DNA of 64,000 nucleotides from Burkholderia sp. PAMC 26561. Its GTDB lineage: Bacteria; Pseudomonadota; Gammaproteobacteria; Burkholderiales; Burkholderiaceae. The notes beneath the pieces are model-generated. The model saw nothing but the letters and a program-made list of their open reading frames with translations, did not search any database and had not been told where the DNA came from. The translations under genes and the position numbers were made by a program. Location: assembly GCF_001557535.2 (NCBI RefSeq), contig NZ_CP014307.1, forward strand, positions 1,547,938 through 1,611,937. The letters are read 5' to 3'. Of the stretch, positions 37,070 through 46,751 are shown one piece after another. Position 1 is the first letter of the stretch; every line of letters starts with the position of its first letter.

Positions 37070-37687
37070 TCAGGCCACGCTCGCGAGATAGACAAACGTA
37101 AAGACGCAGATCCATACTACGTCCAGGAAGTGCCAGAAAAGGCTCAGGCATGTCAGGCGGCGCAGCATGGTTTCGCTGAGCTGCCCCTTGAAGATCACCT
37201 GGCCCGCAAGCACGACCATCCAGATCAGACCCAGGGTCACGTGCAAACCGTGCGTGCCGACCAGCGTAAAGAACGACGAGAGGAACGCGCTGCGATCCGG
37301 CCCGTTGCCCTCGGCTACAAGATGCGAGAACTCGCGAATCTCGAGCACGATAAATGACAGCCCCAGCAAGAACGTCACCGCAAGCCAGAACAACAACGCT
37401 CCGCGATTCTGCTTTTGCGCGCCGATCATGCCAAAGCCGAAGGTGATGCTGCTCACCAGAAGGATTGCCGTTTCGATCGCAACACCCTTGATCTCGAAGA
37501 GATCCTTCGCGCTCGCGCCGCCAGCGAACTGATGGCTCATCACCGCGAACACCGCAAAGAGGGCTGCGAAAATCACGCAGTCGGTCATCAAATACAGCCA
37601 GAAGCCGAACACGCTATGCGACTCGGGATGATGGTGCGCCGAGGGATCCTCGTCGGCGAGATGCACCGTATTTACTTTTTGAAGCAT
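37070..37687 (-). CDS. cyoC: Cytochrome bo3 ubiquinol oxidase subunit III
   Basis: This is a 205-residue COX3-family subunit with five helices: FGFWLYLMTDCVIFAALFAVF, the family start, and HFLDVVWICVFTFVYL at the C-terminus. It starts with an ATG that shares one base with the cyoB stop (TAATG), so it is translationally coupled. An N-terminal His-rich segment (DPSAHHHPESH) precedes the first helix. Confidence 0.95.
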   Translation of the reverse strand: MLQKVNTVHLADEDPSAHHHPESHSVFGFWLYLMTDCVIFAALFAVFAVMSHQFAGGASAKDLFEIKGVAIETAILLVSSITFGFGMIGAQKQNRGALLFWLAVTFLLGLSFIVLEIREFSHLVAEGNGPDRSAFLSSFFTLVGTHGLHVTLGLIWMVVLAGQVIFKGQLSETMLRRLTCLSLFWHFLDVVWICVFTFVYLASVA

Positions 37688-39678
37688 TACTTCACCTCCT
37701 GCGCAAGCGCCGCATGGCCGCGGCCTTCTTCAATCCGGCGAACCGTTTCCGCCGGGATGAAGTAACCACCGTCCTCAATGCTCGAATGCACGATCACGCT
37801 CAGCACGATCCCGATCAGGCCGACGATCGCAAGCCACCAGATATGCCAGACGCCGGCGAAGCCGAGCATCAGGCTGAACACGCCGATAAACACACCCGCA
37901 GCCGTGTTGGAGGGCATATGGATATCGTCGAAATGCACCGGCGTTGCCAGCTCGCCCGATTCCTTGCGATGCATGAATTCATCAAGTCCGTGAACGTGCG
38001 GGATGACCGCGAAGTTATACGGCGCCGGCGGCGAACTGGTCGCCCATTCGAGCGTGCGCCCATCCCACGGATCGCCGCTCAGGTCGCGATTCTCCGGCAG
38101 GTTGCGGTCGCGAATGCTGACGTAGAGCTGAGCCAGTTGATGCGCAATCCCGATCGCGATCAGCACCGCGCCCACCTCGGCGAGCAGCAGCCACGGATGC
38201 CATTGCGGGTTGTCGTAGTGATTCAGGCGGCGCGTCATGCCCATGAACCCGAGCACGTAAAGCGGCAGGAACGCCACGTAGAAACCGACCAGCCAGAACC
38301 AGAACGCGCGTTTGCCGAGCTTCTCGTTGAGCTTGAAACCAAAGGCCTTCGGGAACCAGTAATTGAAGCCCGCGAGGTACCCGAACAACACGCCGCCGAT
38401 GATCACGTTATGAAAGTGCGCGATCAAAAAGAGGCTGTTGTGCAGCACGAAGTCCGCGCCTGGAATGGCCATCATCACGCCCGTCATGCCGCCTATGGTG
38501 AACGTGATCATGAAGCCGATGGTCCACAGTACCGCCGGTTTGTATTCGAGCCGGCCCTTGTAGATGGTGAAAAGCCAGTTGAATACCTTCACGCCCGTTG
38601 GAATCGCGATGATCATGGTCATGATGCCGAAGAACGAATTCACGTTGGCGCCTGAACCCATCGTGAAGAAGTGGTGCAGCCACACCACGAACGAGAGGAA
38701 CATGATCGAGCAGGTCGCGTAGACCATGGTCTTGTAGCCGAACAACGCCTTCTTCGCGTGAGTCGCAATCACCTCCGAGAAGATGCCGAAGGCGGGCAGG
38801 ATCAGGATGTACACCTCCGGATGTCCCCATGCCCAGATCAGGTTGAGGTAAAGCATGGGGTTGCCGCCAGCCGTGTTCGTGAAGAAGTGCATGCCGAGAT
38901 AGCGGTCGAGGCCGAGCAACGCAAGCGTGACCGTCAGGATGGGGAACGACGCCATGATCAGCACGTTCGTGCAGAGCGCCGTCCATGTGAAGACGGGAAT
39001 CTTCATCCAGCTCATGCCGGGCGCGCGCATCTTCACGATGGTGACGAAGAAGTTGACGCCGGTCAGCAGCGTGCCGACGCCTGAAAGCTGCAGGCTCCAC
39101 AAGTAATAATCCACCCCGACGCCCGGGCTGAATTGCAGTTCGGATAACGGCGGATAAGCGAGCCATCCGGTTTGCGCGAACTCGCCGATCACGAGCGACA
39201 TATTGATGAGCACCACGCTCACCGCGGTCATCCAGAAGCTCAGTGAGTTGATGAACGGGAAAGCGACATCACGCGCGCCGATCTGGAGCGGCACCACGAT
39301 ATTCATCAGGCCGACCATGAAGGTCATGGCCATGAAGAAAATCATGATCACGCCATGCGCCGTGAAGATCTGGTCGTAATGATGAGGCGGCAGATAACCG
39401 GGTGAGTGATAAGCGAGCGCGAGTTGCGTGCGCATCATGATGGCGTCGGCGAAACCGCGCAAAAGCATGATGAACGCAATGACGATATACATCACGCCGA
39501 TTTTCTTGTGATCGACGCTCGTCAGCCATTCATTCCACAGATAACCCCACTTCTTGTAATAGGTCACCGGGACCAGCACGGCCAGCGCCGCGATAACCAT
39601 CATGACGCCCGCGCCCATGATGATGGGCTGGTCGAACGGAATCGCCGCCCATGTCAGCTTGCCGAATAGGATTCCCAC
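37687..39678 (-). CDS. cyoB: Cytochrome bo3 ubiquinol oxidase subunit I
   Basis: This is a 663-residue catalytic subunit of the proton-pumping quinol oxidase in the inner membrane. Haem and CuB ligands and both proton-channel markers are intact: [14 protein letters not shown] with the D-channel Glu, and [10 protein letters not shown] with the K-channel Lys, unlike the subunit I at 9.8-11.8 kb. VWLHHFF carries the CuB His pair. It oxidises ubiquinol and reduces oxygen to water. It lies 3 bp behind cyoA in the standard operon order. Confidence 0.97.
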   Translation of the reverse strand: MGILFGKLTWAAIPFDQPIIMGAGVMMVIAALAVLVPVTYYKKWGYLWNEWLTSVDHKKIGVMYIVIAFIMLLRGFADAIMMRTQLALAYHSPGYLPPHHYDQIFTAHGVIMIFFMAMTFMVGLMNIVVPLQIGARDVAFPFINSLSFWMTAVSVVLINMSLVIGEFAQTGWLAYPPLSELQFSPGVGVDYYLWSLQLSGVGTLLTGVNFFVTIVKMRAPGMSWMKIPVFTWTALCTNVLIMASFPILTVTLALLGLDRYLGMHFFTNTAGGNPMLYLNLIWAWGHPEVYILILPAFGIFSEVIATHAKKALFGYKTMVYATCSIMFLSFVVWLHHFFTMGSGANVNSFFGIMTMIIAIPTGVKVFNWLFTIYKGRLEYKPAVLWTIGFMITFTIGGMTGVMMAIPGADFVLHNSLFLIAHFHNVIIGGVLFGYLAGFNYWFPKAFGFKLNEKLGKRAFWFWLVGFYVAFLPLYVLGFMGMTRRLNHYDNPQWHPWLLLAEVGAVLIAIGIAHQLAQLYVSIRDRNLPENRDLSGDPWDGRTLEWATSSPPAPYNFAVIPHVHGLDEFMHRKESGELATPVHFDDIHMPSNTAAGVFIGVFSLMLGFAGVWHIWWLAIVGLIGIVLSVIVHSSIEDGGYFIPAETVRRIEEGRGHAALAQEVK

Positions 39679-39681
39679 GTC

Positions 39682-40569
39682 TTACCCCTTCGTGTCGCAT
39701 CGCGGGTCGGTCGTGCTGCGGACGTTCCCGTTGTTGTACTTTGCGATGATGTTGTTGAACAAAACCGGACCGACATGCGAGTAATAGGCGACCGGATTCT
39801 TTTCGCTTGGCGCGGCGAGGGCGCCGTACACGTCGGCGTCGAGTGGCGTTGGCGATGCCTTCACCTTGCGAACCCAGGATTCAAAGTCGGCATTCGATGT
39901 CGCAATGGCGCGGAATTTCATATCCGAAAATCCTCTGCCGCTGAAGTTCGCGGATTCGCCCGCGTAGTCACCGGCTTCATTTGCCATTAAATGCAGTTGG
40001 GTCTGCATGCCCGCCATCGCGTAAATCTGGCCGCCCAATTGCGGGATAAAGAACGAATTCATTACTGAGTCAGATGTGATCCGGAAATTAACCGGTGTGC
40101 CAACTGGAAACTCAAGTTGATTAACTGAGGCAATACCCAGATCCGGATAAATGAACAGCCATTTCCAGTCGAGCGCCACGACTTCCACGTTAATCGGCTT
40201 GATTTGAGATTGAAGTGGTTTATATGGATCGAGAGCGTGAGTGCTGTTCCACGTCAATATGGCCAGATACGCAATGATCAGGGTCGGCACCGTCCAGACC
40301 ACTACTTCGATCTTGTTGGAATGCGCCCACTTCGGCAGGTATGCCGCCGTCTTGTTCGATGCCCGATACCGCCAGGCGAACCACGCCGTCAGCGCAATCA
40401 CCGGCACGACCACGATGAGCATCGCAATGGTCGAATCCACGATCAGCGACTTCTCGGCTACGCCAACACTGCCTTTGGGATTCAAAACGTCGAGATCGCA
40501 GCCAGACACGAGAAACGAAGCAAGGGCAGGAAGATAATTACAGATTGGTTTTAAACGTTTTACATTCAT
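39682..40569 (-). CDS. cyoA: Cytochrome bo3 ubiquinol oxidase subunit II
   Basis: This is a 295-residue lipoprotein subunit (lipobox FLVSGC at about residues 19-24), with two helices and a periplasmic cupredoxin domain. The CuA Cys and His ligands are absent, as expected for quinol oxidases; the DSVMNSFFIPQLGGQIYAM region is typical. It is the first gene of cyoABCD. A 550-bp AT-rich leader separates it from the divergent orphan nuoM gene. Confidence 0.95.
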   Translation of the reverse strand: MNVKRLKPICNYLPALASFLVSGCDLDVLNPKGSVGVAEKSLIVDSTIAMLIVVVPVIALTAWFAWRYRASNKTAAYLPKWAHSNKIEVVVWTVPTLIIAYLAILTWNSTHALDPYKPLQSQIKPINVEVVALDWKWLFIYPDLGIASVNQLEFPVGTPVNFRITSDSVMNSFFIPQLGGQIYAMAGMQTQLHLMANEAGDYAGESANFSGRGFSDMKFRAIATSNADFESWVRKVKASPTPLDADVYGALAAPSEKNPVAYYSHVGPVLFNNIIAKYNNGNVRSTTDPRCDTKG

Positions 40570-41122
40570 CTATATAAACCCCGAAGGTCGGATCTCCAGT
40601 CTCCGCCATTATTTTTATTATTCCGGACCGAAGGGTAACGTTTCGGAATCGATACGATTAGTGCCAATTTCCGCAAAAATGAATTGCCCTCGAAAAACTG
40701 CGGCGCGGTGTCGCAGCTTTATTGACATCCAAGTTTTGGTGAATTTCGTATGGATTGTTTATCACGAAATATTACGCGTTGAAATTAGCGTTAATTGACT
40801 GCGGCATAGTGTCGCATCAAATAGAAAGACCGAATGGACGGTTATTCACTTTGTTTCATTTCCATTACTTTTGACCCATAAATGTATTAAGGGTTTTTAC
40901 CTAGTGCATCAATGATTTAGTCCGAAGGCGGCATCTGGGAGGGCGTCCGGGATGACGGGGTCAATGCCGAATCTGAAAGGAATCTGAAAGATTAAATGGA
41001 GATGCGCGCACTTTTTAACGTCTCTATGATTGCGCCGCCGATTGCAGCGCGGGGTCATGCCACGGGCGCAGCGGTTCTGCAATGTGTCCAGTTACCGCAG
41101 TTTCCCAAGGTCGATCAAGAAG
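40570..41122. promoter_or_regulatory. AT-rich divergent region between cyoA and the orphan nuoM
   Basis: This 553-bp spacer is clearly more AT-rich than its surroundings (40570-40920) and must hold the promoters of cyoABCD and the orphan nuoM gene. The plus strand includes a TTGACA at 40722-40727 without a well-placed -10. No perfect FNR or Fur box was found by eye. No coding frame here is supported. Confidence 0.45.
40969..40990 (+). repeat. Perfect tandem 11-bp repeat before the orphan nuoM
   Basis: GAATCTGAAAG occurs twice head to tail, 133 bp upstream of the orphan nuoM start. Tandem 11-mers place copies on one face of the helix and could be an activator site or a slippage product. Confidence 0.6.
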
Positions 41123-42658
41123 ATGCACTCCATACCGCTGCTCAGTCTCGCAATCTGGATTCCCATGGCCTTCGGCGTGGCGATCCTGGCGATCGGCTCA
41201 GACGCCAATCCCATGCCTGCCCGCTGGCTTGCACTTGCCGGCGCTGCGCTGAGCTTTGCCATTACCTTGCCGTTGATCGCCGCGTTCAACAAGCATTCTT
41301 CCTCCATGCAGTTCGTCGAGCGGATCAACTGGCTGCCCGATTTCGACATTTCCTACCATCTCGGCGTCGATGGCATCTCCATGTGGCTGACGGTGCTCAC
41401 CGCATTCACCACGCTGATCGTGGTGCTTGCATCGTGGTCTGCGATCAGGACACGGTGCAGCCAGTACCTCGCGTCGTTCATGTTCTTGTCCGGGCTGATG
41501 GTGGGTGTGTTCACGTCGCTCGACGGCATGCTGTTCTTCATATTCTTCGAAGCAACGCTGATCCCGATGTACCTGTTGATCGGTTCGTGGGGCGGCAAGG
41601 ACCGCGCGATGGCGGCGTTCAGGTTCTTCTTCTTTTCCCTCGGCGGCTCGCTCATGTTGCTGATGGCGATGCTGTACCTGTTTCATCGCTCGCATACATT
41701 CGATCTTGCGGCATGGCAGGCGTTGCCCCTGGGCTTCACGACGCAGGTCTTGCTGTTCATCGCATTTTTTGCCGCGTTCGCCGTCAAGGTGCCGATGTGG
41801 CCCATCCACACATGGTTGCCGCAAGTGCATCTCGAAGCGCCTACGGGCGCGTCCGTGGTGCTCGGCATGCTCAAGCTCGGCGCTTATGGGTTCATCCGGT
41901 TTTCATTGCCGGTCACGCCCGACGCCGCGCATTTCTTTGCGCCGACCATCATCGTGTTGTCGCTGATTGCGGTGATCTATGCGAGTCTCGTCGCGCTGGC
42001 GCAGACCGACATGAGCCGGCTGCTCGCATATTCCGCGATCGCGCACATGGGTCTCGTCACGCTCGGCATCTTCCTGTTCAACCAGATCGGTCTCGACGGC
42101 GCGATCGTGCAAATGATCTCGTACGGTTTTGTTTCGGGCGCGATGTTTCTGGGTATCGGCATGTTGTGGGAGCGCATGCACACGCGTTCCATACATGCTT
42201 ACGGCGGGGTCGCCAATGTGATGCCGCGCTTCGCCGTTTTCATGATGCTGTTTTCGATGGCCAACGTCGGCTTGCCGGGCACGTCGGGATTTGTCGGCGA
42301 GTTCATGGTGATCATGGGCGCGATCAAGTTCAACTTCTGGATTGGTGCACTCGCCTGCACCACGCTCGTGCTGAGCGCGTCGTACACGCTATGGATGTAC
42401 AAGCGCACGATCTATGGACCGCTTGGGAACGATCGCGTTGCGAAGTTGCCTGACCTCGGCACGCGCGAGTTCGTGACGCTCGGTGCGCTGGCGATCCTCG
42501 TGCTGGCAGTTGGCGTTTTCCCGAAACCGCTTACCGACGTGATCGAGCCGGCGGCGGATAATCTGCTCAAGCAGGTATCGGAGTCGAAGCAGCCGGCGGA
42601 TGAGCAAGTGCTTCCGGTTGCAAGGGCGGTGGCGGATAAGGCGCGTGAACCGGGGTAG
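41123..42658 (+). CDS. Orphan NADH dehydrogenase subunit M (NuoM-like antiporter subunit)
   Basis: This is a 511-residue protein with about 14 helices, homologous to NuoM of complex I and Mrp antiporter subunits. Key charged residues of the proton path are present: FFEATLIPMY (helix 5 Glu), VKVPMWPIHTWLPQVHLEAP (helix 7 Lys) and GTSGFVGEFMV (helix 12 Glu). No other nuo gene is nearby, so it is a lone paralogue, perhaps part of an alternative complex or a proton channel near the Cyo oxidase. ATG 41123 starts the hydrophobic N-terminus, with a weak AAGG ribosome site. Confidence 0.88.
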   Translation: MHSIPLLSLAIWIPMAFGVAILAIGSDANPMPARWLALAGAALSFAITLPLIAAFNKHSSSMQFVERINWLPDFDISYHLGVDGISMWLTVLTAFTTLIVVLASWSAIRTRCSQYLASFMFLSGLMVGVFTSLDGMLFFIFFEATLIPMYLLIGSWGGKDRAMAAFRFFFFSLGGSLMLLMAMLYLFHRSHTFDLAAWQALPLGFTTQVLLFIAFFAAFAVKVPMWPIHTWLPQVHLEAPTGASVVLGMLKLGAYGFIRFSLPVTPDAAHFFAPTIIVLSLIAVIYASLVALAQTDMSRLLAYSAIAHMGLVTLGIFLFNQIGLDGAIVQMISYGFVSGAMFLGIGMLWERMHTRSIHAYGGVANVMPRFAVFMMLFSMANVGLPGTSGFVGEFMVIMGAIKFNFWIGALACTTLVLSASYTLWMYKRTIYGPLGNDRVAKLPDLGTREFVTLGALAILVLAVGVFPKPLTDVIEPAADNLLKQVSESKQPADEQVLPVARAVADKAREPG

Positions 42659-42664
42659 GCTTGA

Positions 42665-43582
42665 TCAAGCGGCCAGTTCCGCGATCCGCCTTCTTATCCC
42701 TTCATCCGGATAACTACCGAACCCCGCGCGCACGTTGTCACGCATATATTCGGGCCGGCCGGTCCCGGGAATCACGCACGTCACTGCCGGATGCGCGAGC
42801 ACGAACTTGAGGAGCAGTTGCGCCCACGTCGTGCATCCGATCTCCTTGCTCCACTCGGGCACGGGTTTGTCTTTCAGCCGCCCAAGCAGACCGCCGCCGC
42901 CAAAAGGCTGGTTGACGATCACACCAATGCCCCGTTCCTTCGCCAGCGGCAGCAAGGTCTCCTCGGCCGCGCGGTCATCGGCGGCGTAGTTGATCTGCAC
43001 GAAATCGATCTTCTCCGAGCGCATCACTGCTTCCACTTCACCGAAGGCACTCGACGTGTAATGCGTCACACCAATATAACGAATCCGTCCACGCGCTTTC
43101 CAGTCGCGCAGCGTGGCGAGTTGCGTCTGCCAGTCGAGCAGGTTGTGGATCTGCATCAGGTCGATGCGCGGCTGTTGCCAGAGACGCAAGGAGTTCTCCA
43201 TCTGCGCGATGCCGGCATCGCGTCCCTCGGTCCAGACCTTGGTTGCAACGAACGCGCGCTTGTGTCCGTCGATGCGTGTCAGCACCGACCCCGCGACGGC
43301 TTCCGAAGAGCCATACATGGGCGATGAATCGATGACCGAGCCGCCGTTATCGAAGAGAATCTGCAGCACGTCCGCGAGCCGGGCCTGGGCTGCAGGGTCG
43401 TTGCCCACATCGAAGGTGCGCCATGTGCCGCAGCCGACCACGGGCAACATTTCTCCCGTCGATGGAATCGCGCGCTTGTTCATCGTGGATGTCTGTGCGT
43501 AGGCCTGGCGGGCCGCGAAGGGCAGCAATGTGCCACTCGCGGCGAGCAACAAGAACTGTCGGCGCAGCGCATCGACTGGCAT
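42665..43582 (-). CDS. Tat-exported aldo/keto reductase
   Basis: This is a 305-residue aldo/keto reductase with an N-terminal twin-arginine-like signal (ALRRQFLLLAASG, signal to about residue 28, ending in AYAQ). The AKR barrel follows: VIDSSPMYGSSE with catalytic Asp and Tyr, FVATKVW with the Lys, and QIHNLLDW. AKRs reduce aldehydes and ketones with NADPH. A Tat signal fits export of a folded, cofactor-loaded enzyme. The ATG at 43582 lies 4 bp after the GGDEF-EAL stop, so the two genes are coupled. It ends 6 bp from the convergent nuoM. Confidence 0.82.
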   Translation of the reverse strand: MPVDALRRQFLLLAASGTLLPFAARQAYAQTSTMNKRAIPSTGEMLPVVGCGTWRTFDVGNDPAAQARLADVLQILFDNGGSVIDSSPMYGSSEAVAGSVLTRIDGHKRAFVATKVWTEGRDAGIAQMENSLRLWQQPRIDLMQIHNLLDWQTQLATLRDWKARGRIRYIGVTHYTSSAFGEVEAVMRSEKIDFVQINYAADDRAAEETLLPLAKERGIGVIVNQPFGGGGLLGRLKDKPVPEWSKEIGCTTWAQLLLKFVLAHPAVTCVIPGTGRPEYMRDNVRAGFGSYPDEGIRRRIAELAA

Positions 43583-43586
43583 ACGG

Positions 43587-46508
43587 TCAGGGTTCCTGGG
43601 CCAGCACCTGCAGGCGCGGCGCGAGCGTGGTGAGCAGGAGGTCTTCCAATGGCATGGGACGGGCGAAGTAATAACCCTGCGCCTGCGCCGCGCCCATCTC
43701 GCACAGCACGGCAAGCGTCGCCGCGTCTTCCACGCCTTCCGCGACCACGGTCAGGTCGAGCGACTCCGCCATCCGCACGATGGCACGCACGATTGCCCGG
43801 CTGCGCGGACTCGTAGTCAGCTCGAAGATGAACGACCGGTCGATCTTCAAGCCGCTAAAGCGATACTGATGCACATAACTCAGCGATGAAAACCCGGCGC
43901 CGAAGTCATCGAGCACGACCGACATGCCGTGATCGGCGAGACGCTGCATGGAACGGCGTGCGAGATCGGGTTCGGCAACGAGCGCGCCTTCCGTCAGTTC
44001 AAGGCAAATGCGCGAGGGCGCCACGCCATGACGCGCGAGCAGCGCGAGGACATCGTCGGCAAATTCGGCCCGCGTCATGCTGTAGCTCGAACAGTTCACG
44101 TGGACCGGCGGCCAGTCAGCATGCTCGGGCTGCGCGAGGATGATCGCCACGCGCGTGAGCATGTAGAGGTCGAGCCGCCCGATCAGGCGCAGACCCTCTA
44201 CGGCCGGCAGGAATTCGCCGGGCGCGATGACGCTGCCGTCGGGCTGGCGCCATCGGATCAATGCTTCGAGCGCAACGAGTTGACCCGACCTCGCGCAGAC
44301 GATGGGCTGGAAGTAGGGTACGAGTTCGTCGTCGCGTTTGAGCGCATTGCGCAGCGCGCCCTCGCGTTCGACCTGGTCCGATACCTCCCGCCGAAGCTCA
44401 TGGTTGAAGACCACGAAGCTGTCGCGTCCACCGTTCTTCACGCGATACATGGCGGTATCGGCGTCGCGAAGCAGGTCGGCGGGTTCCTTGTGAAACTGCT
44501 CGTCCGGGCTCACGATGCCAATGCTGCACGATGAAAAAACCACATGGTCATCAATGTGAAACGGCAAGTCGAACGCGGCGAGAATCCTCTCGGCAATATC
44601 CACCGCGGTCTCAAGCGATGCACCCGGCGACAGCACCGCGAACTCGTCGCCGCCGAGCCGCGCGAGCAGGTCGGTGTCGCGCAGGCAGCCGCGCAGACGG
44701 CTCGCGGCCTGCACCAGCAGCAGGTCGCCGAAATGATGGCCGAGGCTGTCGTTCACGACCTTGAACCGGTCAAGGTCGATAAACATCACCGCCAGTTGCT
44801 CGCCGTCGCGATGATGATCGCGCCATGCCTGCTGCAACCGGTGCAGCATGTGACTGCGGTTGGGAAGTCCAGTCAGCGCATCGTGCGAATTCTCGTGTTG
44901 CAGGCGCGCGTTGGCGTCGTCGAGTTCGCGGGTGCGGTTCTGCACGCGCTCCTCGAGTTCGAGGTTAGCCGCGTGCAGCGCTTCGGCCGCGCTGCGCCGC
45001 GACAGCGCGGTATCGATATGGCGCGATACGAAGGTCAGCAACTCCTGGTCGCGCTTCGAATAGCGCACGCGAGACGAATAACTTTGCACCGCGAGCACAC
45101 CGCGCACCTGGTCGCCGTCGAACAGCGGAATGCCGAGCCAGGAACGCAGTTTGATGCTTTCGCCCGCACTTTCAATCTCGCCCGTGTCCACGAGCCATTC
45201 GGCTTCGGCAAGATCGACCAGACATGGACGGCGTTCGCGAATCACGTATTCGGTGAGGCCGCGCCGGCCGCGTCGCGGAGCCGGAATGGTGTTCACGAGT
45301 TCGTCGACGTAATAGGGGAACGACACGTTCTCCGAAGCAATATCGACCAGCGCGACGTAGAAGTTTCGTGCATACAGCAACTCGCCAACGATCCCGTGCA
45401 GGCTGCGGAAAAACTCCAGCATGTCGCCATGCCGGCTCGACAACTCGGCGATCTGGAACAACGCGCCCTGCAAATGCTCGGCGCGTTTTCGTTCCGCGAT
45501 TTCAAGGCGCAGCGCGCGGTTCACTTCGGACAGTTCGGCCGTCCGCCGCGACACGGTCTCCTCGAGATCCGCGCGATGCAGGATCCGGTCGAGCGCCATG
45601 GCCACGTGCCGCGCAACCACCAGGAAGAGCGCGCGATCCTCCACGCTATAGACTCGCGCGACGTGGTAGACCTGCATCGCGATCATGCCGAACACTTCGT
45701 CGGATGCGTTCTTGAGCGGCGCGCCCATCCAGAATTCCGGACGGTCGCCCACGCAGAAGAAGCGTCCTTCGGTTTCGGCCGTGGCAATGCCGGCGGCATC
45801 GATCAGGAGCGGCTGGCCCGTGGTCAGAACCTGGCCGGTGAGCGACAGGCACGACGGATCGAGCGTGTCGTAGGCGGCGGGATCGAGCGCGCAGGTATCG
45901 ATGACATCGACGTAATACGGGTACGTGATCTCGTTGTTCGAGGGGTCGTAGAGCGCGAGATAAAAGTTTTCTGCATCGATCAGCGTTGCAAGTTGCCGAT
46001 GCACGCCGAGCAGGAATTCGGAACGATCGCGCACCGAACTCGCGAGATACGCGATCTCGTAGAGCACGCGCTGCGTGGTCTGGGCGCGCGCGAGAGCATC
46101 GGTTTGCAATGCCTCGCCGAGACTTCGCGCGAAGTCGGCCAGTGTGCGGTTCGCCGCTTCGGCAGCCGGTGCGAGCAGCCAGCCAAGAATGTTTTCGCCG
46201 CTGCCGGTTGGCCAGAGACACAGGCGATAAGTTGTGCAGTAGGCGTGAAACTCGTCGACGGAAAGAACGGCGGGCCAAGCATTGTCGAGCGATCCCTGCG
46301 CCGCGAGGTGCATGCCGGCGCCGGGCTGATACCAGGCCCAGCAGGGTGTATCGGCGAGCGTGGCGGCGTTGCGCAACAGCGAATCGATGCACGTATCCAT
46401 CGTTGCACGCATGGGCGCATCGGGCGCAGGGCGTGCGACGGCCGCGACGGATGCATCGCCGCTTTCATCCGCCACGAGCGTGGCCAGCTTGTCGGAATGG
46501 ACGTTCAT
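43587..46508 (-). CDS. GAF-GAF-GGDEF-EAL cyclic-di-GMP signalling protein
   Basis: This is a 973-residue cytosolic protein with two GAF-like sensor domains (about 130-320 and 340-520), a GGDEF domain (about 545-710) and an EAL domain (about 720-965). The diguanylate-cyclase motif GGDEF is intact at 619-623. The phosphodiesterase motif EAL is at 748-750, with ELTEG, DDFGAGFSSL and KIDRSFI all present, so both activities are possible. No membrane segment is seen, so the signal is probably internal. It shares a transcript with the downstream aldo/keto reductase. Confidence 0.93.
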   Translation of the reverse strand: MNVHSDKLATLVADESGDASVAAVARPAPDAPMRATMDTCIDSLLRNAATLADTPCWAWYQPGAGMHLAAQGSLDNAWPAVLSVDEFHAYCTTYRLCLWPTGSGENILGWLLAPAAEAANRTLADFARSLGEALQTDALARAQTTQRVLYEIAYLASSVRDRSEFLLGVHRQLATLIDAENFYLALYDPSNNEITYPYYVDVIDTCALDPAAYDTLDPSCLSLTGQVLTTGQPLLIDAAGIATAETEGRFFCVGDRPEFWMGAPLKNASDEVFGMIAMQVYHVARVYSVEDRALFLVVARHVAMALDRILHRADLEETVSRRTAELSEVNRALRLEIAERKRAEHLQGALFQIAELSSRHGDMLEFFRSLHGIVGELLYARNFYVALVDIASENVSFPYYVDELVNTIPAPRRGRRGLTEYVIRERRPCLVDLAEAEWLVDTGEIESAGESIKLRSWLGIPLFDGDQVRGVLAVQSYSSRVRYSKRDQELLTFVSRHIDTALSRRSAAEALHAANLELEERVQNRTRELDDANARLQHENSHDALTGLPNRSHMLHRLQQAWRDHHRDGEQLAVMFIDLDRFKVVNDSLGHHFGDLLLVQAASRLRGCLRDTDLLARLGGDEFAVLSPGASLETAVDIAERILAAFDLPFHIDDHVVFSSCSIGIVSPDEQFHKEPADLLRDADTAMYRVKNGGRDSFVVFNHELRREVSDQVEREGALRNALKRDDELVPYFQPIVCARSGQLVALEALIRWRQPDGSVIAPGEFLPAVEGLRLIGRLDLYMLTRVAIILAQPEHADWPPVHVNCSSYSMTRAEFADDVLALLARHGVAPSRICLELTEGALVAEPDLARRSMQRLADHGMSVVLDDFGAGFSSLSYVHQYRFSGLKIDRSFIFELTTSPRSRAIVRAIVRMAESLDLTVVAEGVEDAATLAVLCEMGAAQAQGYYFARPMPLEDLLLTTLAPRLQVLAQEP

Positions 46509-46751
46509 CGGCGCTGCGAGCCGGCGGCGTTAGCCGGCTCTTGACTCACTTTTGTTCGATGTCGACGTAAATAACCGGCTCGCAAGGTGTCTGAGCAAGC
46601 ACCCCTTAAATTGCCGGACTTAGGTGTATTTACGGCAAATGCGGCATTCGGCTTGAGGGACTCCGTAAGGAATCGTTGCGGGCCTGTTATTCGGCCAGCG
46701 TCAAGAGCCGCATTATGCGACGTGCAAAAGGAGTTGGATACGGCCGGAGAC

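Noticed and set aside
40996..42453. A 485-codon plus-strand frame overlapping nuoM in another frame
   Set aside because: No hydrophobic pattern or motif; the NuoM frame is unmistakable.
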